Position numbers and translations under genes: made by a program
In this document: piece after piece, positions 21,356 through 30,970 of the stretch
How positions within the stretch are numbered: the first letter of the stretch is position 1
Layout: every line of letters begins with the position of its first letter
Assembly (NCBI RefSeq): GCF_001659605.2
Contig: NC_035172.2
Coordinates: forward strand, 16,369,051 to 16,433,050
Source of the DNA: Manihot esculenta
Taxonomy: Eukaryota; Streptophyta; Magnoliopsida; Malpighiales; Euphorbiaceae
Direction: 5' to 3'
DNA length: 64,000 bases
Notes under the pieces: generated by a model
Told to the model about the DNA's origin: nothing
The model's database searches: none
Seen by the model: only the letters and a program-made list of their open reading frames with translations

Positions 21356-21477
21356 CTGTTCAGCCTTCCTTTGCATGATTTTGCATGATTGTTTGAGGAG
21401 TTTTAGAGGGTTTTTGGGGGATGTTTTTAGAGTTATGTTCTAGTTGTTTAGTCCCTCATTTGAGTCCACCTGTGTAG

Positions 21478-21549
21478 GTTCGGACCCGAGGAACCGAGGA
21501 CCCCAGCAGTGAGTTAGCTGCATCAGTCTTTGGCAGAGCTAGCCAAGAG
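21478..21549 (+). promoter_or_regulatory. Exon-like conserved block in the LTR
   Basis: Preceded by a pyrimidine-containing tract ending TGTGTAG (AG at 21476-21477) and followed by AGCCAAGAG then GTGAGTAG (GT at 21550). The 72 bp core starts GTTCGGACCCGAGGAACCG. It is conserved in all family G LTRs here, including both minus-strand solo LTRs. The flanks look like an acceptor and a donor; no splicing evidence is available. Confidence 0.45.
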
Positions 21550-21764
21550 GTGAGTAGAATAAACCTTTACGATTTAAAGGAAATAAATTATAAAGTTTTT
21601 AGCATGTTCTTGCATCATGAATGCCATGTGATAAATTAGGTTGTTTGCATTAGAATTCACGAATATGTTGCATTGCATTTATGATGTTGATGTGGATTGG
21701 TTATTGGATGATCCTTTAGTCCTCATATGGTATGATGATGTTATGGCATGATATGGTATGGAAG

Positions 21765-21905
21765 TCTAGGTTGTACCCATTCTACGTCCCTGGCACTATG
21801 TAAGAGAAAGTCCAGGTTGTACCCATTCTACGTCCCTGGTACATTGGAATGTTATGATATGTTAAGAGAAAGACCGGTTGTATCCATTCTACGTCCCGAC
21901 ACTTT
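21765..21905 (+). repeat. Three tandem units of a hairpin-like repeat in the LTR
   Basis: The unit is 'gtccaggttgtacccattct' followed by 'acgtccctggcac', in which CCAGG can pair with CCTGG around a variable loop. Three units here; the third is degraded. Different loop sequences with the same stem are found in G4 (about 61177-61290) and in S3. Confidence 0.65.
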
Positions 21906-22548
21906 GGAATGTAGAGGACTATTGGTGACAATACCATCCGAGATGTGATTTGTTGTGATGTGTTGCATTACATGATGGCATGAGATTTTAAATGTTTTCT
22001 ATTATTCTGCTCACTGGGCTCTAGTAGCTCACCCCTTTTCCATAATCCCCCAGGATTGCAGGAACGGGCTAGACTGAGAAGTCAAGAAGAGTAAAGTCAC
22101 GTGTTTGTAATAGATAGAAAGTGGACATGATAAATTGTAAGATGATGTAAAGTTTGAATAGTCATGTTATGTGTAATAATATTGAGGAATAGAAGTTGTG
22201 CTTGACCCTATGGATGTTGTTATCCCTTTTAATACATGATCTTAGATGTTTATGATGTGGATGTTTAACCAACTCAACACATGTTATGCCACCCATTGGG
22301 GGCATTGATGAGCTCGCACAGAGGGGTCAAGTTTATGATTATGACTATGTTCAGTGCATGCACAGGTTGAGTTTGGTGTATGATAGAATGTATGAAAGAA
22401 AAGTTTTAATTCTTATGTATATTGTTGATCATGTATGGGATTAATCAGGTTTACAAGTTACATGTCAGGCTTGCTACGGGTCCCGGCGGCCTTAAGCCGA
22501 TCTGGATCTTAGCGCCGGTAGCGGTCCGATTTTCGGGTCGTTACAGAA

Positions 22549-22560
22549 TGGTATCAGAGC
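22549..22560 (+). other. G1 primer binding site
   Basis: TGGTATCAGAGC begins three bases after the LTR end. It is complementary to the 3' end of plant initiator tRNA-Met, the usual minus-strand primer of this lineage. Confidence 0.9.
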
Positions 22561-22806
22561 CCTAGGTTCATATGGTCGGACCTAGAGTGTTGGGCTCATA
22601 GGTGTTATAGAAGGTCAAGCACAATAGGAAGATCATGTCCACTAGAATAGGATGTGGAGTCCTGTCTTGCATGATGATGTGAAATGCCATGATTATATGC
22701 ATGTGCATTAATGATATGTGATGTATGTGATGAGGGTTCATGTGTGCCCACATGAACCATATGATGCTAATGTTTTCTTGTTATGTGCTGCCTTTCAGAA
22801 AACAGG
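22561..22806 (+). other. G1 leader with candidate 3' splice site
   Basis: Non-coding leader. It ends 'gtgctgcctttcag' (AG at 22797-22798) and eight bases later the gag ATG at 22807. The same pyrimidine-AG is directly upstream of gag in G2 (AG at 37513), G3 (55077) and G4 (63853), although the preceding leader differs. It would make a good acceptor for the donors in the LTR. Confidence 0.5.
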
Positions 22807-25800
22807 ATGAGGGGAACTCGTCGATCTGCACGATTGACTGGAGTGCCACCTGAGGATGAGGGCATGAGCGCCCGTCCTCCTATATTGCCTAGGGCAATGT
22901 CTAGTAGGTCTAACAGAGAAAGAGCAGTAAGAGACCCTAGAAGGTCTCTGGATCTGGGTAGGAGCATATCAGTGAGGGGAACAGTTCAGGGAGGAATGTC
23001 AGAAGACATGGGGGATCATATGGATGTAGAGCAGAGGAGGGATGGCAGTCTGGGAGTTAGCATGTCAGAAGAGGGAATGGGAGAGTCCCAAGGAGGCACT
23101 CAGGCCTCGGGATTTGTTCAGCCACCCCACTACCCACACTTCTCACAAAACCCCGGGTATTCGATGGGAGGTACATTGGATTACCCTAGTTTCACCCCTT
23201 ATCCCACACAGATGCCATACCCACCCTACTACCCACCATATTCACAATACCCAATGTATCCACCCCCACCTTACTATCCAAATCCAGCAAACCCTACCTC
23301 AGAAAATGTTGTACCACCTCCACCACCTACAGAACCAGCAGCCCTAGTTACTCAACCTTCTAGACCTAGCTCAGCCAGTGGGAGTAAGGTCAAGATGACC
23401 GACTACATGAAATTGGGTGCTCCTCAGTATGAAAAAGGGGATGACCCATTTGTGTATCTTGAAAGGGTTAAGGTGATCACAGATGAGATTGGGGCTGATG
23501 ACAGTAGAGCCATTCAGATGGCCGGGTTCACGCTTAAGTGCAAGAAGGCACGATAGTGGTTCAAGAATTATGTGAACCCGAGGGTGGACAGCATGTCTTG
23601 GGAGGAGTTTGCAAACGAGTTTGCAGGATGGGCTTTCCCAGATAGTTCAAGGGAGCTGAAAATGATAGAGTTTGAGCAGTTGAGGCAGACTGATGAGATG
23701 GGTGTAGAGGAGTTCACAGACAGATTCCTGGAGCTGTTGCCATTTGCAGGGCAAAATCTTGACTCGGATCAGAAAAGGTCAAGGAGGTATATCATGAAAC
23801 TCCACTCTAGATATTCCTCCTTGATCCAGTCAGCAGATAGGGAGAACTTCCATGCCATAGTGGATATGGCCCGAAAAATGGAGGCCAGTGCCATCGTTCA
23901 GGGAACAGTCAGACAGTCAGTGACACAGTCTTCTGGTTCCAAGACCCTAGGCTCTTCTTCTCTGAGTGCAGCAGCTTCAGGTAGCAAAAAGTGGAGTAAC
24001 ACCACTAGGAAGCCCAAGAAGAACAAGTTTTGGAACAAGGTCAAATCCAGTCTGGGACTAGGGAGTGGCTCGAGCTCTGGTGCGGATAATGCAGTTTGTG
24101 CAAAGTGTAGTAGGCCACACAGGGGAGTTTGCCGGGCTGGGACAGCAGCCTGCTTCAGATGCGGGCAAGAGGGACACATGGCTCGGGAGTGTCCTAGGGC
24201 AGCTTTTGGAGCACAGTCTTAGCAGACGGCTTCAGGTAGTGTAGCGCAGCCAGCAGCTCCAGCCACGACTCAGGCCAGTGGCAGAGGCAAAGGGAGAGGG
24301 TCAGCCTCTTCTTCAGCGGGTTTCAGAGGTGAAGGTCCATTAGCTCCAGCGCGGATCTTCACAATGATTCAGCAGGAGGCAGATGCATCTAACATCGTGG
24401 TGGCAGGTAATTTAGTCATTGGTTGTTCAGATGTGTATGCCTTGATGGACCCTGGTGCATCTCATTCTTTTATTGCTCCGAGAGCCGTCCAGAGGTTGGG
24501 GTTGATGATCTCTGAGTTAGAGTGTCCTCTCTGGGTCAGTGGACCCAAGTGTGATCCATCAGTGGCAGAGTCAGTCTGCCAGTGCAGTCCAGTCTTTGTT
24601 GAGGGAAGATGCCTTTCCGCCGACCTTGTGGTTCTAGACTTGACAGATTTTGACGTCATTCTAGGGATGGACTGATTATCTACCCATGGTGCTACCTTGG
24701 ACTGCAGGGACAAGGTAGTCAGGTTCAGAGGTCAGAATGGGTCAGAGGTTGTCTTCAGGGGAGACAGGAGGGGTACACCTAGAGGTCTGAAATCAGCTCT
24801 TCAGGCTCGTAGGTTGCTTAGGAAGGGATGTCAGGGGTATTTGGCTCATGTGAGAGAGCTTAGCAGTCAGGTTAGAGAGCCCGCCTCGGTGCCAGTGGTT
24901 AGAGAGTTTCTAGACGTCTTCCCAGACGAGTTGCCAGGTTTACCACCTGCTAGGGAGATAGAGTTCGAGATAGAACTGATGCTTGGAACCCGACCGATCT
25001 CTATTCCTCCCTACAGGATGGCTCCAGCTGAGTTGAAGGAATTGAAAGAACAGTTGCAAGAGCTGGTAGAAAAGGGCTTCATCCGACCGAGCACTTCACC
25101 TTGAGGTGCACCAGTTTTGTTTGTGAGAAAGAAGGATGGCTCCCTTAGGCTTTGTATCGACTCCAGGCAGTTGAACAAAGTCACTACCAAGAATAAGTAC
25201 CCGTTGCCTAGGATCGACGATCTATTTGACCAGCTAGCCGGAGCAGGTTGTTTCTCCAAAATAGATCTGAGATCGGGGTACCATCAGCTGAGGATCAGAG
25301 AAGAAGATGTGCCGAAGACAGCTTTCAGGACCAGATATGGGCATTTTGAGTTCCTTGTAATGCCGTTCGGGTTAACAAATGCCCCTGCAGCATTCATGGA
25401 TCTCATGAACAGAGTGTTTAGCCAATACCTAGATCACTTTGTTATTGTCTTCATAGATGATATCTTGGTGTATTCCAGGAATGCAGAGGAGCATGCCCAT
25501 CATCTGAGGTTGGTTCTGCAGACCTTGAGGGAACATGGCTTGTATGCCAAGTTCTCTAAGTGTGAGTTCTGGCTGAGGAGCATTTCGTTCTTGGGGCATG
25601 TAGTGTCAGAAAATGGGATAGAGGTGGACCCCAAGAAGGTAGAAGCTGTGGCTAACTGGCCTAGACCCACTTCAGTGACAGAAATCAGGAGTTTCTTGGG
25701 TTTGGCAGGTTACTACAGGAGGTTCGTTCAGGACTTCTCGAAAATAGCAGCTCCTCTGACCAGGTTAACCAGGAAGAATCAAAAGTTTGTGTGGACCGAC

Positions 25801-27792
25801 CAGTGCGAAGAAAGTTTTGAAGAGCTTAAGAAGAGGTTGACTTCAGCACCAGTGTTAGCTCTGCCATCTAGTGATGAAGACTTTACAGTCTTTTGTGATG
25901 CGTCCCGTGTGGGACTGGGTTGTGTACTAATACAGAATGAGAGGGTGATCGCTTATGCTTCTAGGCAGCTAAAGAAGCATGAGTTGAATGACCCCACACA
26001 TGACCTTGAGATGGCAGCAGTAATCTTTGCACTCAAGATGTGGAGGCACTACCTCTATGGGGTAAAATGTGAGATCTTTACAGATCATAAGAGCCTGCAG
26101 TACATCTTGAGTCAAAGAGATTTGAACTTGAGACAGAGAAGGTGGGTAGAGCTGCTGAGTGACTATGATTGCAAGATTCAGTATCACCCGGGTAAGGCGA
26201 ATGTGGTTGCAGACGCCCTAAGCCGGAAGTCACTAGGCAGTCTATCCCACATCACGGCAGAGAGGAAACCAGTGGTGAAGGAGTTTTACAAGCTCATTGA
26301 TGAAGGTCTACAGATGGAGTTGTCTGGTACAGGTGCTTTAGTGGCCCAGATGAGAGTGACACCTGTGTTTCTGAAGCAAGTGGCTCAGAAACAGCATGAG
26401 AACCTAGAGTTAGTGAAGATTGCCAGGACTGTTCAGTCAGGCAAAGATAGTGAGTTCAGATTTGACAACAAGGGGATCCTCCGCTATGGGAGTCGATTGT
26501 GTGTACCAGATGACATAGGGCTAAAAGGAAACATTATGAGGGAGGCTCATAATGCAAGATACAGCGTTCACCCCGGAGCCACCAAGATGTATCAAGATCT
26601 GAAGAAAGTTTATTGGTAGCCAGCGATGAAGAAAGAAGTGGCACAGTTTGTGTCAACCTGCGAGGTGTGTCAGAGGGTGAAGCTGGAACATCAGAAGCCG
26701 GCTGGAATGCTTAACCCGCTACCTATTCCAGAGTGGAAATGGGAGAACATAGCTATGGACTTCGTAGTGGGGTTATCGGCGACGGCCAACAGATTGGACT
26801 CCATATGGGTGATTGTGGACAGACTCACCAAATCTGCTCACTTCATCCCTGTCAGGAGTGGCTATTTTGTGGACAAGTTGGCGCAGGTGTATGTTGATGA
26901 GATCGTCAGGCTGCATGGGGTTCCTGTTTCAATAGTGTCTGATAGAGGGCCCCAGTTCACCTCCAGGTTTTGGCGGAGTCTGCAGAATGCCATGGGTACC
27001 AGGTTGGATTTCAGTACTGCCTTCCACCCCCAGACGGACGGACAGTCCGAGAGGACCATCCAGACTATCGAGGATATGCTTAGAATGTGTGTGCTGGATT
27101 TTGGCGGTTCTTGGAGGCAGCATCTACCTTTGGTGGAGTTTCCCTACAATAACAGCCATCATGCTAGCATCGGGATGGCTCCATATGAAGCTTTGTATGG
27201 GAGGAAGTGCAGATCACCTGTTTGCTGGGAGGAAGTTGGAGAGAAGGCCTTGGCAGGGCCTGAGCTAGTAGAGATTACCAGCAGGGTGGTACCCATAATC
27301 AGAGAAAGAATCAAGACTGCTGCTAGCAGATAGAAGAGTTATGCAGACATCCGCAGAAGACAGGTAGAGTTTCAGGAGGGGGATCTGGTATTGCTCAAGG
27401 TGTCTCCAATGAAAGGAGTGGTTCGCTTTGAGAAGAAAGGTAAACTAGCCCCACGATACATCGGACCCTTTGAAATCTTGCAGAAGATTGGGAATGTGTC
27501 GTACAAGCTAGATTTGCCTGCTTCAATGGAAAGAATCCATCCGGTTTTCCATGTTTCAATGTTGAGGAAGTTTGTGTCAGATCCGGGCAAGGTTCTTAGT
27601 GAGCCTGATGTGGAGATCCAAGAGGATCTCACCTATGTTGAGCAGCCAGTGCGGATCATAGACACCCAGATCAGAAAGCTGAGAAACAAGGAAATCCCGA
27701 TGGTGAAAGTCCTGTGGAACCACCACAATATGGAAGAATGCACTTGGGAGACACGGGAGTCCATGCTCCAGCAATACCCTTATCTTTTCTGA
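22807..27792 (+). pseudogene. G1 gag-pol, single frame with six nonsense codons
   Basis: One continuous frame of 1,661 codons with no frameshift. Gag runs from residue 1 (MRGTRRSARLTG): a Pro/Tyr-rich linker, then the gag core from about residue 197, then the CCHC knuckle CFRCGQEGHMAREC at 449. Protease has LMDPGASHSF (catalytic Asp about 548, D-P-G type). Reverse transcriptase has [10 protein letters not shown] at about 881. RNase H has FCDASR (Asp about 1031). Integrase has an HHCC region before 1300 and a D,D-35-E triad at about 1318, 1379 and 1415. The chromodomain runs from about 1610 to the end (QYPYLF). Stops are at 23554, 24220, 24673, 25102, 26617 and 27331. By comparison with G2 and G3 most are TGG to TGA/TAG or CAG to TAG. 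I start at 22807, not at the upstream ATG at 22783, because G2 and G4 share MRGTRRSA. Confidence 0.92.
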
Positions 27793-27887
27793 GGTTTGTT
27801 CCTTGTGAGTTTTATGTGCTTTGTATGTATGATATGTGTATGCCATGCTATGTGCTAGTTGAGGAACATTCGGGGACAAATGTTCTT

Positions 27888-27900
27888 AAGGGGGGGAGAA
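27888..27900 (+). other. G1 polypurine tract
   Basis: AAGGGGGGGAGAA directly precedes the 3' LTR start at 27901. It is the plus-strand primer site. About 95 bp separate it from the gag-pol stop. Confidence 0.9.
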
Positions 27901-30116
27901 TGTAATACCCGGCTAGACTCCGGTGTCGGGATTCCTAACGTCCGGTGGAATCTCGGATGTCGGAGACCTCTAGAAGGGTAAAACCATGTTTTCATAAAAT
28001 GTTTTGATGTATTTTATGGTTTTTAATGAAAATAAATCCAAGTTTTGAGTGTAGAGGGCTTTGGAGACTTTGCCAGGTTCGGCCGCCGAAAGTCATGTTC
28101 GGCCGCCAAACATGGGGAGGTTTTGGGAGCGCTTTTGGCCTCCGAAAGCCTTGTTTGAATAAGCCAAGGTTCGGCCGCCGAACCTCATGTTCGGCCGCCG
28201 AACTTGCATGCGTTGTGGGGGCACGTTAGGCCGCCGAAAGGTGGTAAGGACAGCCCTATAAAAGGACCCCATGGCCGAAACGGACAAGCTTTTCTTCCCG
28301 TTTTCGGCCAAGGTGAGTTCTCCACCGCCCCTCCTCTGTTTTGAGCTTCTCCCTTCGAGTTTTCATGTTTTTCTTATGAGTTTTCATCTTGTTGTGAAGA
28401 TTTTCGAGTTTAAAGCGAGTTTTGGAGCTTTGAGGTTCAAGAACTCAAATCTCTCCCATCTCCGAGCTAGGGTCGTCTTCCTCTCGATCTACAAGAGGTA
28501 AGGGCCGATCTTGAGCTCACTACATGTTTTTAACAAGTTTTAAGTTGATTCTTGAAATAGAAATGCATGTGTAGGGTTTTATGAGTTTTTGGGTTTATGT
28601 TGGTTTATGGACAATGTATGTTGGATTTGTGTTGTTTGATGTGTTGTAGATGGGGTTTAAGATAGTTTGAAGCCCCTAGGAGCTTGTATGCTTGAGTATG
28701 TGTGTTGTAGAATAAGTTTATGTATGATTGGAAGTTTTGGAGGCAAATGTGCATAGAGGAGCCAAGTTTCTGCCCTTTGGCAGAAACCAAGTTCGGCAGC
28801 CGAAGGACTTTCGGCCGCCGAACATGGCCTGGGGAGGCAAGCCTTTCGGCTGCCGAAGCCTGCCCCCGAAAAGAGACTTTCGTCTCTGTCTGGGACTTTC
28901 GGCCGCCGAAGGTGCCGCCGAACCTGCCCTGTTCAGCCTTCCTTTGCATGATTTTGCATGATTGTTTGAGGTGTTTTAGGGGGATGTTTTTAGAGTTATG
29001 TTCTAGTTGTTTGGTCCCTCATTTGAGTCCACCTGTGTAGGTTCGGACCCGAGGAACCGAGGACCCCAGCAGTGAGTTAGCTGCATCAGTCTTTGGCAGA
29101 GCTAGCCAAGAGGTGAGTAGAATAAACCTTTACGATTTAAAGCAAATAAATTATAAAGTTTTTAGCATGTTCATGCATCATGAATGCCATGTGATAAATT
29201 AGGTTGTTTGCATTAGAATTCACAAATATGTTTCATTGCATTTATGATGTTGATGTGGATTGGTTATTGGATGATCCTTTAGTCCTCATATGGTATGATG
29301 ATGTTATGGCATGATATGGTATGGAAGTTCAGGTTGTACCCATTCTACGTCCCTGGCACTATGTAAGAGAAAGTCCAGGTTGTACCCATTCTACGTCCCT
29401 GGCACATTAGAATGTTATGATATGTTATGTTAAGAGAAAGACCGGTTGTACCCATTCTACGTCCCGACACTTTGGAATGTAGAGGACTATTGGTGACAAT
29501 ACCATCCGAGATGTGATTTGTTGTGATGTGTTGCATTACATGATGGCATGAGATTTTAAATGTTGTTTTCTATTATTCTGCTCACTGGGCTCTAGTAGCT
29601 CACCCATTTTCCCTAATCCCCCAGGATTGCAGGTACGGGCTAGACTGAGAAGTCAAAAAGAGTAAAGTCACGTGTTTGTAATAGATAGAAAGTGGACATG
29701 ATAAATTGTAAGATGATGTAAAGTTTGAATAGTCATGTTATGTGTAATAATATTGAGGAATAGAAGTTGTGCTTGACCCTATGGATGTTGTTATCCCTTT
29801 TAATACATGATCTTAGATGTTTATGATGTGGATGTTTAACCAACTCAACACATGTTATGCCACTCATTGGGGGCATTGATGAGATCTCACAGAGGGGTCA
29901 AGTTTATGATTATGACTATGTTCAGTGCATGCACAGGTTGAGTTTAGTGTATGATAGAATGTATGAAAGAAAAGTTTTAATTCTTATGTATATTGTTGAT
30001 CATGTATGGGATTAATCAGGTTTACAGGTTACATGTCAGGCTTGCTACGGGTCTCGGCGGCCTTAAGCCGATCTGGATCCTAGCACCGGTAGCGGTCCGA
30101 TTTTCGGGTCGTTAGA
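27901..30116 (+). mobile_element. G1 3' LTR
   Basis: Close copy of 20276-22545 over its length, with TATA at 28257-28265. It lacks about 54 bp of the downstream CCGAA array and ends TTAGA. Substitutions between the two LTRs are few by eye, suggesting a fairly recent insertion relative to element H and the Tat elements. I made no divergence estimate. Confidence 0.92.
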
Positions 30117-30121
30117 GCAAC

Positions 30122-30473
30122 CAAATGATAATATTTATCTTTCATACAACAATTAATTTACTGATGAATTAGAGACTCTATAGCAACCATTTTGCGACCA
30201 ATTTTCAATGATAAATTTATAATGAATTTAGCGACTACAATTTTTGATATCGAATTTGTCATGATACCAGATTAATGACCAACTATTGGTCGTTGCTTGG
30301 TTGTTAATTTTGAGACTAATTGCAAATTGATCACTAAAAATTTAGCGATTGGCTAAACATCGAGCACTGTGTTGGTTGTTGAACAGTCGTTATTTCTAAA
30401 AAGCAATCAATTTTTTTTTTTATATTTTTAGCTATCAAAATTTTGATCACTAAATCACTTTTTGTTCGTAGTG
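30122..30473. mobile_element. Right part of the inner CACTA-like element
   Basis: Continuation of the sequence interrupted by G1. Contains 'tttagcgac' and 'ttagcgattgg' words and the reverse of ACGACCAATAGTTGG (30279-30293), and ends in TTTTTGTTCGTAGTG. There is no gene. Confidence 0.6.
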
Positions 30474-30573
30474 ATGATGATCGAATAAAATGGTTATTTA
30501 TAATTTTTAATGATCAATTTTTAATATTTAACGATAAATTTTTCTTTCTTTAATGAACCTTTTTCTTGTAGTG

Positions 30574-30970
30574 GCTTATTCCTTGGTCCTTCAGTAGTTT
30601 CTTGGAAGACGAAAAATAGAATACAGCTAGTCGTTCGTCTATGGAGGAAGAGTACCATAATATGGCATCTACGGTATGTGAGATACAATGGCTTATTTAC
30701 CTTCTTCGAGGGTGTCAGTTGAAACCTTCTATGTCTGGAAAGCTTTATTGTGATAACAGAGCCACATAACACATATTAGCAAATCCCGTGTTTTAGCAAT
30801 GAACTAAATACTTGGAAATTGATTATCATATAATAAGAAACAGGTTTTACGGTATTAATTAGAATAGTTTATGCTTCCGTGAAAAATTAACTCATAGATC
30901 TATTGACTAAATCTCTGGGAGCTTCAGTATTTCACAGCTCTAAGCAAGATGAGACTTTGTGTCTTATAGT
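30574..30970 (+). pseudogene. Copia-2 RNase H pseudogene, right half
   Basis: After the GCT duplication the frame reads SFLEDEK, a stop, then SRSSMEEEYHNMASTVCEI, WLIYLLRGCQLKPSMSG, KLYCDNRAT and KYLEIDYHIIRNRFYG. This is the second half of Copia RNase H, continuing 4186-4321. It contains several stops. The polyprotein tail degrades around 30960. Confidence 0.75.

Larger units (their letters stand above)
20276..22545 (+). mobile_element. G1 5' LTR
   Basis: The LTR runs TGTAATACCCGG to GGGTCGTTACA, 2,270 bp. Order of parts: TTCGGCCGCCGAA words (20453-20615), TATA box, pyrimidine-rich exon-like start, two donor-like sites, a second cluster of CCGAA words (21166-21355), the exon-like block at 21478-21549, a threefold tandem repeat (about 21765-21900), an acceptor-like 'cccccag', and the conserved GC-rich tail. 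Compared with the 3' LTR (2,216 bp) it retains an extra unit of about 54 bp in the second CCGAA cluster. Confidence 0.92.
20276..30116 (+). mobile_element. G1: full-length chromovirus (Ty3/gypsy, Tekay/Del-like)
   Basis: The 9,841 bp element has two LTRs, a tRNA-Met PBS, gag-pol in one frame, a polypurine tract and the target duplication GCAAC at 20271-20275 and 30117-30121. The last bases are TTAGA instead of TTACA, a point change in the 3' LTR. Lineage is assigned from the C-terminal chromodomain and the gag CCHC knuckle. It lies inside the inner CACTA-like element. Six nonsense codons make it non-autonomous. Confidence 0.92.
5077..30473. mobile_element. Inner CACTA-like element nested in the outer one
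   Basis: A second pair of CACTA-like ends: CACTATAAAAAAAATC at 5077 and, reversed, CACTACGAACAAAAAG at 30473. Subterminal sequence on both sides is rich in 'tagcgacca' words. A 15 bp word, ACGACCAATAGTTGG, occurs at 5206-5220 and in reverse at 30279-30293. The flanking triplets are ATA and ATG, so the target duplication matches at only 2 of 3 positions; decay or a wrong pairing of ends are both possible. No transposase frame is visible. Tat-A, element H and G1 all lie between the ends. Confidence 0.5.
4322..30573. mobile_element. CACTA-type DNA transposon (outer), enlarged by nested insertions
   Basis: The left end is CACTATAAAAAATATAG. The right end read in reverse is CACTACAAGAAAAAGG. Both fit the En/Spm (CACTA) terminus. 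The 3 bp on each side are identical, GCT at 4319-4321 and GCT at 30574-30576, matching the 3 bp target duplication of this superfamily. Joining the flanks restores a Copia RNase H reading. Only about 855 bp (4322-5076 and 30474-30573) clearly belongs to this element; the rest is the inner element and retrotransposons. Both ends carry 'taacga'-type subterminal words. No transposase was recognised, so it looks non-autonomous. Confidence 0.75.

Noticed and set aside
21091..21376. Arg/Pro/Ala-rich open frames on both strands (also at 35745-36069, 43260-43621, 47208-47583, 51648-52354, 57236-57729)
   Set aside because: They translate the CCGAA/TTCGG arrays in various frames (SAAE, RRPK, GRRT patterns). 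They occur on both strands with no domain, and their length varies with array copy number. By-products of low-complexity sequence.
22549..22560. tRNA-like sequence
   Set aside because: Only the 12 bp complement of a tRNA-Met 3' end (primer binding site); there is no cloverleaf, so it is not a tRNA gene.
22568..22753. Minus-strand His/Met-rich 61-codon frame
   Set aside because: It lies in the leader, is not conserved in G2 or G4, and reflects repeated 'atgatg' text.
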